In this document: positions 39,119-49,954 of the stretch, in pieces | Layout of the letters: every line of letters starts with the position of its first letter | Position numbering within the stretch: the stretch's first letter is position 1 | Source of the DNA: Anthracocystis setariae | Lineage: Eukaryota; Basidiomycota; Ustilaginomycetes; Ustilaginales; Ustilaginaceae | Direction: 5' to 3' | Assembly (NCBI GenBank): GCA_928724745.1 | Contig: CAKMXJ010000005.1 | Coordinates: 558,001-622,000, forward strand | Length of the DNA stretch: 64,000 bases | Notes under the pieces: generated by a model | What the model was told of the DNA's origin: nothing | The model's database searches: none | The model's input: only the letters and a program-made list of their open reading frames with translations | Position numbers and translations under genes: made by a program

Positions 39119-42100
39119 ATCGCCTTGTGTGGATCACTGAGGTCGATTCTCAAAGCCAAGTCTGCAATTGACAGGCCCGCGATCGGGCCGCTTGCTCTTG
39201 GTTCAGCTTGAAAAAAAACATCAAAACTAGGGTTCACGCAGGATCTGCCATCATGGCTTCCTCTTGCTTGTCATCGGTCAAAAGTCATCTCAAAACATCA
39301 CACCAAAAGGGCTGGAGTATCGGTCGACTGTTGACACTGTTCAGCAGTTCGCGAGCGAGTACTCACTCGATTCGGATCCCTTGTCACCTTCGTCTCTCTC
39401 TCTCTCTATCTCTTTCTTGTCTTTTTTCGCAGTTGTTCATCGTATCCTACGCTCCTCTCGCATTTGTCTCCTCTCGTCCCTCGCATAGAGCTTTGCTCTT
39501 CTTTCTCACGCTGCTGTATACTACCCCATTCGTCCGAGGAGTGATTTGGCATGCTTTGCACACCTGTTTAACAGCAACGGTGCGATACATGTCGATTGCG
39601 AATCTGAATGAAACAATCCCAACTCCAACTCAAAAAAAACCTTTTCTTATACGGTTTGATATCATGAGTTCAGTTTTACGGAATCGTGTGAATGGATGGA
39701 ACTCGAGCTGTGCGATGCTTGACGGAGATGCAGGTGTGGGATGGATGGATGGATGTCTTGATGTGAAAAATGCGGTTTGTAGGTTTGACACTTCCAACAG
39801 TGCGCGGCGCGTTGGTCGGCGATGAGTGTCAAAATTCGCCGTTGGTTTAACCGCCTCATGCCGTTGAAAGTTGAAATTCCTCTGGCTAAGCTAGGCACTA
39901 AGGCAAGCGTAGTTAGAAGAATTTCAACTTTTTAACAATAATGTGAATACAGGCTGTGAGCAACAGCCAAGGTCAACAAACAAGGCCTTGGCGGATATGG
40001 TAGTAGTGAGAGGTGCACATGTGCAACGACAAAGGAATGCCTCTTAGATGAAAGATGGGGTTGAAACAAGGCAACTGAAACAGTGTGTTGCACATGAGAC
40101 CCTCACCGGTCAGCTTTGGTGTTGGTGCTCGCATTTGCGGATGTTAGGCTGAAGTTGAAAGGTGAAGGTGTTAGATTTGTGATGAGGTGGAGGCGGCAGG
40201 AATAAGGGAGGGCCAAAGTGAGTTGCCGGAACGCCGAATCACGAACGAACCACCACATGAGTTGGACCGCAATTCACATTATTGCTGTGGGTTGCATGTG
40301 CAGTTTCAAATTCGCGCCGCTTGAAAATCAAACCCTGCTGGTGTCCGCGCCAACTAAGTAATAAAGGTGAGACAAGCGGCCAGATCTTATCAGAGTCCAA
40401 ATGGGTAACTAAGGCTATCCAACTGAAACTCTGCCAGCTTCACTTGCACGTCGGATGGTCAAGGAAGGGCTTGCTTGACCTCGCCGCCAAAACAATGAAA
40501 CGTCAGGCCATCAAGAAAGTTAGATGCTCACAAGCCAAGGCGCAAATCCTTATTCAAGTCAGATACAACACAGAGGCTGATTGTGCGCAAACTGTCCCCT
40601 TTTTTCGCACTGGACAGAACAATGCTGCACCGGTGCGTTCTCAGGAAACGAGGTCGCAGTCAAGGCCCGAAAAAGGAACAAACATACCCGAATTTGGAGT
40701 TCAACTACACTACAGTTCTGTAACCATGCTGCGATTATTGTTTGGCTTGGATTTCACGCGGCATTGTCGAGAGATGCACCGTTTGTACTGCATGTGATTG
40801 CTAAAAAAACAAGTCGTAAAGAGGTAATTGGCCCGTAACATGCTTTGTTGCAGCAGCCTAGCCTTCTGGCCCATTCCTTTTAAGTGGATTCATTGAAAGT
40901 TGCAACGGCACCATGAAGAATGAGGTTACGAGGATATCCAAGTTGAGAGCCCAACCTCGGATGGACTCTGTTTGAGCAAGCGTCGCGGAGTATAGAATGC
41001 AGACTCGCACTAAGGCACAGAAGAGCTTGGCGTTCAGAAAGCAAAACCCGTGCGGGCGCATCAGCAGTACAGTAGTCTCGTAGTTTCAGATCTAAGGTTG
41101 GCCCGAAAACAGAGGCTGCGCGTGGACCTCTTCTTCTGTTCTTTACTTACTTACGGTGGCGCCTTGTCTCCGTCCGAGCTGCCGCAGAACCCGCCTCGGC
41201 CGTTTGTTTGCCAAAAAAAATACTACTCTGGTACTGTGCAGAAGTGGTATCACAGCACCGTGTTTGCCCTACAAATCGCACTTGGCCACAAGCACAGCGC
41301 CCCTGGCAGAACCACTCTGAAAATCCGGCAAAGGCATGACGGAACTGCCTTGTGCCGGGCCTATGCCAGGCCTCTTTCGCTTGCCGAAATGATTCTACTT
41401 TCCTCACATTGCGACGATAATCCAGACTATAATGAGGTTTGTTATGGATCCATACCTGTTTGTGCTGTAGAGAGAAACCAGCTTGGTTCTGCACCGAACT
41501 CTGTCGTGGACGACGCTTGAAGCAAGAAACGCGGTGAAGCGGGACATCAAAGACACAGTGCATGAGACCAATTAATAATGCAAAAAGGTTGTCAATTTTA
41601 TGTATCCATTCACCGCGAATTTTCAGAATGGTGCTTCTCGTCTCAGTGCAACTGCAGCAAGGCAGCAAGCAAGCAAGCATCACTCAGCTTGACTCGTCTC
41701 GGCTGGCTGGCTGGCTGGCTGGCTGGCCACCACTCACAGTCACAGTCTCAATCCATCACGCCGCCCATGCTTTCTTTGTAGCCCTCCAACCACCGCTCCA
41801 CCTTGGCGGCTTGCTACATCTCGTTACCATCCCATTCATCTCAGTCTCGTCGTGGCAGTCGCCGTCTTCCATTCTCATTATCTCGTTTGCGTGCATCTAT
41901 CGGCCTGCCGTCCGTTTGCACCACACTTTGACCCGTCCGTCGAATCGACGCTGAACCTCGTCGTCGCAGTCCAACGCCACCGGAAAACATGTTCCGTCAC
42001 TATTGTGTCCTCTAATCGCCTCTTGCCTGGACCGGCTTCATCCTCTTTCAAGATTTCACTTGACCCTCATCAGTTCTGGCTACGAGCAGCTCGATTGCTT

Positions 42101-42539
42101 CGTCGAACGACTTCTCAACATCGATACCCGACGTTGCCATCCAGGCGCACGCAACTCATCTGCCATCTCCTCGAGCCAAGCTCCCTACCACACCAACCCG
42201 CCTCGTCTACTCTTTGACGGTGCTCTCCCAAGTCGATCTGCTTCGTCTTGTTAGTCTTGCATCAAACTTATTCCCAAGGATCCGCTCCAACTTTACCTTG
42301 GCAGCTTTCAAATCGGCTCTATCCTTTCAGCCTCCTCCGATACGGTTCCCATGTCTTCTCAGTCATAGCTGCACCCTTATTCTGCGCTCTCTCCGATTGA
42401 TATCTGCGTGTTTAACAGCAAAGTCGCATCGTTTGACATCCACTAGTTTCGGCTGGGCAACCGAAAGCTTCCCACGCTCGTTCGGCTTCTCCGACCGCAT
42501 AGCCACATCTGCCTCAGCAACATCACACTCTTTCACACC
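39119..42539. other. gene-poor region
   Basis: About 3.4 kb. Open frames such as those at 39208-39825 and 40282-40797 lack domains and look like chance. It includes GATG repeats near 39738-39755, a GGCT repeat at about 41701-41727, and a CT-rich leader in the last few hundred bases before the next gene. Confidence 0.5.
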
Positions 42540-44729
42540 ATGCCGCACCTACCACGAGTCCCCGCTTTTCCTATAGCGGGTGAGAAGAGCATCATCACCG
42601 CTGCCGGCGTAGCACTCAAGATCCCAGCAAAGGAAAAAGCTTCGCCTCTTATCGGCTCTTTTGCACCAGAGATCGTCGCAAAGGATCACCTCGGTCGAGA
42701 GGTTTCATTGCACGCCACCATCCAACTTGGACGACCCATCATCCTCTACTTCTTCCCTCTCGCTGGATCGCCACACTGCACAAAGGAAAGCTGCTCTTTC
42801 CGCGATGCAGTCGGCACTTCGCCCATCTTCAACGACCTCAATGCCGTCGTCATTGGTATCTCGCAAGATCCACCCGCTCGTTCCAAGCGTTTTGTCGATG
42901 AGCACCATCTGGGCTTCCGTATCTTGCACGACCAGAACCGCGAGATCATGAACACTTGGGGTGTCGGCAGGGGGCTTTTCGGTTTGATCGACGGTCGATC
43001 CACCTTCGTCATTGATCACGAGGGTATCGTCAGGGCCATGTTGGATGGCGTTTGGGACTACCAAGGTCACCGCGACTTTGCCGAGAAATGGCTTTGCCGC
43101 ATCGAACATGAACTCTCGGGAAGACAAAGATTCTACATGGAACATCGAGCCGACGATTCTGTGGCTGTCGACGAACTGACGCGCAACGTCAAGGTGATTT
43201 ACGGCTCCGCAACTCCGGCTCGTGGTATCGGTTCCGCTCCTCGACATGGCGCTGCACCCACAGCCGCCAAGTACAGGAACAAGCCCGCATCCTCAACTTC
43301 ATCTAAAACCATGTCTCGATCCAAGGACTCACCACTCTCGATTGCTTCCGAGGCGAATAGCTCGGGCACTCTGCCGCGGTATAAGTCGCGCCGCAACTTA
43401 AAGATCTGGTTGCGCCCGCCGCCCGCCGCTTATGATGAGCCGTTGCACGTCGATTACAAGGTAACCAATCGCAGCTTGGACAACGTCACTCGAGACGCAC
43501 AAGTTCGAGTGCAGCTGGCGCACCAGGTTCGAGCCGCGTCGTCGACCGAGAGGATCGGCGCGCGAATCAGGACGTTGCGCTTGGACGGTTCGACCGACTC
43601 GGGCTCGGCACCGTACGATGCGCGTAGTCCGCGATCCAGGCAAGGCTCCGGATCTGGGTCAGGTTGGGCTTCTCCCTCGAGTGCATCGGCGAGGTCCGTC
43701 TCGACGGGCGAGACGAGCCATACTGCCGAAGCAACCCGCGATTCGGCCCCCGCAGCTTCTCTCACCACCACGTTCAAAAAGGGATCCACGGGGAAGCAGC
43801 CAGAGGTGGAAAGTGGTTCGGCGGCTCGTCGCAGAGTGGTGAGCGATGCAGCTGGCGCTAGTATCAGTAACGGACATACCTCATCTGCGATGCCTTGTGC
43901 ACGATCCAGCTCTCTCATTAACAAGTCGTCTGCCGACGAAGACGAGTGTTTTGACGACTCGACCGCGCATGCGTCTTCCGCCGATGGGTCAACCACCATC
44001 TATGCTAACGGCAACATTGCTCGAATGCCACTGCTGCCTTCCGGCACGGTTGATTCTGCGATTACCGTGCTGGGCCGACGCGGCAAAAACCACGCCAACG
44101 ATCCGTCGTCGACCGACTCGAACTACACGATCAATGGCAACGCTTCGCTTCCTGTGCCGCCGCGTCCGTCAGCACGTGCCAACGGCGGTGCGGTTGTTGC
44201 CGCCGCCGCGGCTGCGCGACTTGCCAGGTATGTTAACGGATCGAACCCGAGCGTTGGCGCGTCTTCGTCCAACCACAGTCATGCTGGAACGAGCGGTCTG
44301 GTGGCTGGGACGGGATCGTCTACTCCACGTGGGGGGGAAGGTAGCGCGGATGAAGACGAAGACGCCGAAGACGGTTATGTGACCGATCGGGTTACGACGC
44401 GTGCTGCTGCGACTCGTCGCGATATGGTAGCAGCGTCACCGACGCCTTCGCATTCGTCGTCGTCGTCGTCTGCGTCGAGGACTAGTCGAAGGCTACCACC
44501 GCCATCGCCAGCACCGACTCGGAGGTTGCCGGACTTGCCGATCTCGGCGTCAACGTCGTTCTCGGATGGGGTCGATGCGCATGCGCACCACAGCAGCATG
44601 CAGGCTGACGATCGTAGGCATTCGAATACTTCGAGTCTCTCGGCGTACGGGGGGGCGACAGCGAGCGAGTACGAGTACTCGCCCTCGCTAGCAGGTTCGA
44701 CACATACGTTTGGCGGATTCGACGAGTAA
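42540..44729 (+). CDS. PrxQ/BCP-type peroxiredoxin domain with long disordered C-terminal extension
   Basis: A single exon of 729 residues. Residues 38-190 are an AhpC/TSA thioredoxin fold: LIGSFAPEIVAKDHLGREVSL, then ILYFFPLAGSPHCTKESCSFRD. The motif PxxxSxxC is kept with Cys80 as the peroxidatic cysteine, and Cys85 sits five residues later, the CxxxxC resolving position of PrxQ. Later come VVIGISQDPPARSKRFVDEH and WGVGRGLFGLIDGRSTFVIDHEG. The remaining 500 residues are Ser/Ala/Thr-rich and appear disordered, apart from a short basic stretch (RRNLKIWLRPPPAAYDEPLHVDY). PrxQ enzymes are normally about 150-220 residues, so the tail is unusual. It likely reduces peroxides with thioredoxin as donor; the tail could be for localisation or regulation (inference). 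Confidence 0.85.
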   Translation: MPHLPRVPAFPIAGEKSIITAAGVALKIPAKEKASPLIGSFAPEIVAKDHLGREVSLHATIQLGRPIILYFFPLAGSPHCTKESCSFRDAVGTSPIFNDLNAVVIGISQDPPARSKRFVDEHHLGFRILHDQNREIMNTWGVGRGLFGLIDGRSTFVIDHEGIVRAMLDGVWDYQGHRDFAEKWLCRIEHELSGRQRFYMEHRADDSVAVDELTRNVKVIYGSATPARGIGSAPRHGAAPTAAKYRNKPASSTSSKTMSRSKDSPLSIASEANSSGTLPRYKSRRNLKIWLRPPPAAYDEPLHVDYKVTNRSLDNVTRDAQVRVQLAHQVRAASSTERIGARIRTLRLDGSTDSGSAPYDARSPRSRQGSGSGSGWASPSSASARSVSTGETSHTAEATRDSAPAASLTTTFKKGSTGKQPEVESGSAARRRVVSDAAGASISNGHTSSAMPCARSSSLINKSSADEDECFDDSTAHASSADGSTTIYANGNIARMPLLPSGTVDSAITVLGRRGKNHANDPSSTDSNYTINGNASLPVPPRPSARANGGAVVAAAAAARLARYVNGSNPSVGASSSNHSHAGTSGLVAGTGSSTPRGGEGSADEDEDAEDGYVTDRVTTRAAATRRDMVAASPTPSHSSSSSSASRTSRRLPPPSPAPTRRLPDLPISASTSFSDGVDAHAHHSSMQADDRRHSNTSSLSAYGGATASEYEYSPSLAGSTHTFGGFDE

Positions 44730-45212
44730 CTCCTGTTTTGCCCCTCATTTCCGTTTCGGAGCTGTTCCCCTTTTTGTCGTTCGTTGGTTGGTTGGTTGGT
44801 TCGTGTGGCTGAATGCGTCATGTTTAATGCAATTCCGTTGTTGGTAGGAGGAAGTGGGGGGAGGGAAATCGTAACTTTCTTTATCATGGTGCTGCTGTCC
44901 ATTGTCGTTTGGTTTGGTTTGATTTGGTGTGTCTCTTAATGCATCGTGTGTGTGTGTGTTGGTGGTTGTTGGTTGTTGGGAGAGAGAGGGGAGAAAATGG
45001 TCATTTTTGTGTGTCTTGTTCATTGGTGATGGGATTGATTGATTGAGATTTGATTCTTGTTTACAAGGCGGATGGGATGTGGTTTGGGGTGGATGGGTGG
45101 TGGTTTTTAATTTTGGCCGTTGGCTTGTGCTTGTGCTTGTGCTTGGTACTGTTTTTTTGAAAAGGAGAAGGAGGAGGAGGAGGGGGGGTTAGAAAGGGGG
45201 TTTTGGGATGAG
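44730..45212. other. convergent intergenic region
   Basis: It lies between the 3' ends of the peroxiredoxin gene and CKS1. Rich in GT and TTGG simple repeats. No gene was seen. Confidence 0.5.
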
Positions 45213-45738
45213 TCAGTTTCGGGCGGGCGGGGGGTGGCATACTTTTTGGAGGAAGTCTTTTTCTCTTCTGAAGAGAAGGATGTGGGGTTCGGGGGCGTGG
45301 ACTTCGTAGTGTTCCCAACCCATTGATTGAGTGATACCGATATCTCTCCATTCTTTTACGGAAAGGATGCGAAGGACGCCTGGTTCGGAAGGGTCGAAGT
45401 AGGTTTTCGGCAAAAGTTTGAGCATTGGTTTTGGCAAAATCACATGGCTAGACCATCACAGAACCACAAAGATCAGTCAGTGGGGAGTTGAAAAGACGGA
45501 AGACGGGGGGGGAAGCGAGGAACGAATGAGGAGGGTTACTTACCGGTATTCCCATTCGTCATCGTTGTACTTGTCACTGTAATGAATCCTATCAAACACC
45601 AAAGCGCAAAGGGTTTAAGTCATTTCCACCTACTTTGCCACACGTTGGAATGGGGGGCCGGGGGGGGGGGGGATGGAGAACTTACCGCTCGACATAATCC
45701 TCGTACGTCGGCTCGTTGGTTCCTTCTTCCTTCGACAT
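45213..45738 (-). CDS. CKS1: cyclin-dependent kinase regulatory subunit CKS1/SUC1
   Basis: Three exons on the minus strand: 45686-45738, 45544-45588 (only 45 nt) and 45213-45447. Both introns start GTAAGT and end TAG, and both are phase 2. The joined protein is about 110 residues: [18 protein letters not shown], then [15 protein letters not shown], then [14 protein letters not shown] and onward. The signature parts are all there: [47 protein letters not shown]. The HxPEPH beta-hinge is intact, with the Glu and Pro residues that govern strand exchange. CKS proteins bind Cdk1 and phosphorylated substrates to drive cell cycle transitions. The last ten residues after FLQKV are lineage-specific. 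It lies between convergent and tandem neighbours with no operon-like link. Confidence 0.93.
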
Positions 45739-46208
45739 GGTTGCGCGCGCACGATCTCGACCCGATATGATGGACACAAAGAAAGGTTCCAAACCATCAA
45801 ATCTGCCCACCGCAAGTAAAAAGATTCCCCACCCCCCCCCTCAAGCCCCTCCCGCCAACGCGTTGACTGGCTGGCAGCCGCGCGCGCCTCGCTCGAAAAA
45901 AGTGTTGGTCTAAGCCCAACCAGAGCTTAGTAATCTAATTTCCCACCTCGACCTCCCCAAAGCCCCGCCCGCTCCCACACGCATTCACGCGTCTCTCTCT
46001 CATTTAATCACCTCACCCCGCCCGGCCTCCAGCTTCACCCTCTACAACCCACACTCTGCCGATCTGAAACACAGACTCACTGACACACTCACTCACACAC
46101 AATGCAAACAGTCCATGATCACGAGACAAAACAGAACCTATTGGTATTGACAATGCGATGGCACCCATCGGGACTGAACCTTCGCCCTTCTTCTCGTACT
46201 CACCCTGC
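45739..46208. other. short intergenic region, CKS1 promoter
   Basis: It lies between CKS1 (start 45738) and the 3' end of SEC24. It has a C run near 45830-45840 and CT-rich DNA. No gene was recognised. Confidence 0.4.
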
Positions 46209-48991
46209 TCACGACCCACCATTGACCTTATCCCTCAACTGGCCGATGAACTGCATATAGCTCGGCGTCTGTTCAAACCTATCCTCGACCAACAAACTCA
46301 AAGCCCACAACCTCAGACTCGGCTCTCCATCCTCCTTGACCACATACAGATGCGGTCGATAAGGCCCTCGCCGACTCTCCCGAATCCTCTGCACAATCGC
46401 ATTCACCCGCTGGTTCATCGAATTGTCCAGCTTCGCCAGCGTCGTCTTGCCACCCCGCAAGGCATTGTAACTTGCCGCGTCAAACACGTCCAAGCACAAC
46501 TGCGGCACCGCCTCTCGTCCCACCCAGAGGAAGATGTTCTGACCATCCTCAATCAGATAAAGCCCATGACGCTCAAATCGTTCCGAGGTGAGGTTGAGTT
46601 TGGCCGGCATGACAAACTTGTCGTTGAGCGTGGTGCCAGCTTCGGGCGCCATGTTGTGGAGGCAGTAAAAGTTGGGGTGCAGGTACGGAATCAGCTGCTG
46701 AGGCGGCAGCGTCGTAAGCAACGCCTGAGCATACGCCCTGAGATCCGAAGGAATGCTCGCCGATTGACGAATACCAACGTGCTTCAGCAACGCAAGCACC
46801 AGAAGCGGCAATTGAGCCATGTTCTGTGCAATGGCGAGCTGCGGGCTTGCACCCGAACCCGCACTGGTCATGGTCGACTTGTACGTGGTGAAAATGTCGA
46901 CCAGCTTGTTGAACAGAGCATCTCTAGCATCCTCGAGCTTCGAGTGGATCGATCGCTCGACAGCCTTGTCGGCAAGCAGAGTAGCAATCGCCACTTGGTC
47001 GGCATTTGCGTACACCTCCGACATGCTGCTCGTGGTAGGGAGAGCAAGATTGACCACCCTGATCCTCCTCTCACCCGAGCTGGTGCTGTGCAGCACGACC
47101 GACTGGAACACGACAAAGGGAGCATTGATGGTCTCCTCGATCTCGAGCTCTATCGCGTAGTTCTGGTCCAACGGCACGGCAGGAAGCGCCAAGAGATCGG
47201 TGGATCGGACGAAGAAGTTACCATGGAAAGCAGTGGCGCGGATACCCTTGGTAGCACGCAGACGCAGCACAGCTTCGTAGCTGATGGGGCTGGCAAGCAC
47301 CTCGGAGAACTCGTGCGAAAATTTGACGGCATCCTCGGATCGGCCAGCGTGGAAAGCCGGGTAGAAGAACGTCTGACCACCAGTGTAGCGAGGCAAGCAC
47401 GACAAGGTCGCCACATCGGTGTACGAGGGAGCAAACAGGAACATGTCGACCGAAACCTGCGATCGCGAACAATCGATGGGGAAGGTCTTGTAGAATGGCG
47501 AAGCTGCGGCAAGTAAAGTGCTCTCCTTTGCCGTGCCAAGCAATTTGGGATCTTCACGGCTCTTGAGCGCGCCAGGACCAACACTGGGCAACGAAGCAGT
47601 GAGCACGATGATCTTACCACCGATAGGCGAGATGAGCTTGTAAGCAGCCTGCAAAGCGGCACCGAGAGCCGATCCAGTGACGACGTTGTCCTTGTACATG
47701 TCACCCAACCTGGTGAGCAGAGCCTCGACGCCAGCCCTGCATTCGGTCAAGTTGACAAGCAAATCATTGGGCTTGGGGAGGAAGACATCATCAAGGTCGC
47801 TGACGACGAGCATTTCGGGCTCGGTGCTCTCTGGGGTGATGCTGAAGAAGTGCAGGCTGGTGTCGATTCCGATGATGCAGATCTTGGCACGATTGTCCGA
47901 GTTGGGCAATCGGTCGAGCGTCTCGAGGATGGTACGAGCGGCGGTGGCAACCATACCGCTGGTGATAGCTTGGTAGCTGACATCGATGAGGAAAGTGTAG
48001 ACGGGAGGTTGGGGAGGACGAACCATGTATTCGCGAGGAGCGATGAATTCGACAACGCTGTGGTTGAGCTCGGAGCGTTGCCATCGGTCAGCAGGCTGGT
48101 TGGTTTCCGAGTTCCAGTCGAAAAGCTGGGGAACTTCATTGCTGATGTTGCACATGCAACACTTCCATCGGTTGCCGTTCTCGATAAAGGTAACGTAGGG
48201 GTTGATGTAGGTTCGGCACCTTCTGCAACGAGCGATGACGGTGTCGGTGACGACAGGCACAGGTTCGTCATTATCGGCCTCACGCACGGAGCGGTAGGGC
48301 GAGAGAATGAGACCGAGGGGGATCTTGGACTTCTGCAAGAGGGATGCGGTGGTAGGGACAGCGTTGAGAGTGCATCGCTGGTAGGAAGGGTCAGCATTGG
48401 CTTTCGGGTTGGTGGAGACGCTCGAGTTGGGTGGGAGGCGGATCTCGGGAGGGGGACGTTCGAGGTCGTTGACGTTGGGCTGAACGCCGCTAATGTTGAC
48501 GGTCTGCAGAGTGCTGAATTTCTGGGCGAGGTTGGCACCAGCTGCACCTCCCATGCCCATGCCCTGGAATTGATTGGTGAGACCTTGGACTCCAGCGTTT
48601 TGGTTGTAGCCTGGAGCACCGCCTACAGCAGGAACACCCGGACCCGAAGTAGGCTGAGCGGCGTAAGATGCAGGTGCAGGCTCCGGAGCGCCGGGAGTGA
48701 AAAGCTGGGGCTGAGCATCTTGAGCACCGTAACCAGCAGCTGCGCCAGTAGCGCCAGCGTCGAAGCCGCCAGCATAGCTGATGCTGTTGGCAGCCAGATG
48801 AGCGGTAGGGTATGCTCGACGACGGCTAGCGCCAGGACCGATGGAAGGGGCAGGTGCGCCAGCAGCGGGAGGGCTGACGGGAGCGCCGGGACCGTGCTGA
48901 GCGATAGGGCTGAGGGAAGGGCCTCGCATTCCTGGTGGTGGCTGGATCTGGGGCATCGACATACGAGCTTGACCCTGAGGATGGGTAGGAC

Positions 48992-49022
<31 letters not shown>

Positions 49023-49172
49023 CTGAGGAGGAGGAGGAGTACTGGTGGTACCAGGCGCAGGAGGCTGCCAGCTAGTTCGACCGGTTGCGGTCTCTACATA
49101 GACTTGACGTCCAGCATTCTGATCCCATTGGGCGACCCAACCATGGGGGAGCTGAGGAGGCGGCTGAGCCAT
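46209..49172 (-). CDS. SEC24: COPII coat subunit Sec24 with N-terminal WW domain
   Basis: A single exon of 987 residues. The Sec24 core is clear. A zinc finger CRRC..CCMC lies at about residues 316-343, after the [10 protein letters not shown] and RCTLNAVP lead-in. The trunk with [17 protein letters not shown] comes next, then the beta-sandwich/helical region and a gelsolin-like end ([14 protein letters not shown]). It is the cargo-binding subunit of the COPII coat at ER exit sites. Before the core, residues 7-38 form a WW domain ([19 protein letters not shown] then TGRTSWQPP) with both Trp and the Pro present. A Gln run and a Pro/Gly/Ala-rich linker follow. A WW domain is not part of yeast Sec24 and could recruit Pro-rich partners (inference). 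Start: ATG at 49172. Confidence 0.93.
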
Positions 49173-49954
49173 TATGAATAAGCGTGACCGATGAGCACCT
49201 GCAACAAAGAGAGAGGGCAGATGGACAAAGGTGTTGGTGCGGTGGTGGTGGTGGAAGAAGGATTGGTGATGTCAAGGGCGAGAAGGATAAGAAGAATGTG
49301 GAAATGCGTAGTCTGCGAACACGACACCTGGCACTCACACTTGCTTGACACTGGCACTGACACTAACTGGCACTTAGAGTGAGTTGGATCGAGTGCGTGG
49401 TTGAATGGCCTGTGTGTGGGTGAGTTATTTAAGTGGGTGTGTGGAACAACAGAGGTGCAGCTCAGCACAGAACAGCCAATCAGTCTCGCCTTTGGCTCTC
49501 TCGCAAGCTTTGGCCGGTCGAGCCAACTCGTAGCGCTTTGCTGCCTTTGCTGCCTTTGCCGCCTTTGCTTTGGCTCTCAGCAAGGTCTGCGGCGTGCGAT
49601 TTTGGAATTGAAATTGGCAGAGAATCTATTTTTTATTTTTTTCCAAAAATTGAATTCAAGCTTGGCTTCGTGGTGAGCAGCCAGATGAGTGAGGTGCGCT
49701 GCCATGCAATTTTTGGCATGTCTTTCGTGCCTTCCACGCTGGCCACCTTTTCTGTAAATCGTTATCGTGGATGGTTATGCGTGACTAAATCGGGTCCGAT
49801 CTCCACAGACCCTTGATTCTCTCTCGCGCAGATTTGACCTTTTCTCACGTCAACGGGATGAACCCTATCATCTGCTTCGCTACTTGCTTGTCTTCTCTTC
49901 TACCGCAACCATACTGCTTTGCTCGGTCTTGTTTGGTTCAAGTGGATTCTCAAT
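49173..49954. promoter_or_regulatory. divergent promoter region, SEC24 / RBM25-like
   Basis: About 780 bp between divergent genes. No additional gene was recognised. Confidence 0.4.

Noticed and set aside
39208..39825. Open frame of 205 codons after the double-psi beta-barrel gene
   Set aside because: Composition follows CT repeats and GATG repeats; no domain or good start context. It is most likely 3' flank.
41147..41683. Open frame of 178 codons on the minus strand
   Set aside because: No recognisable family and no splice or promoter support.
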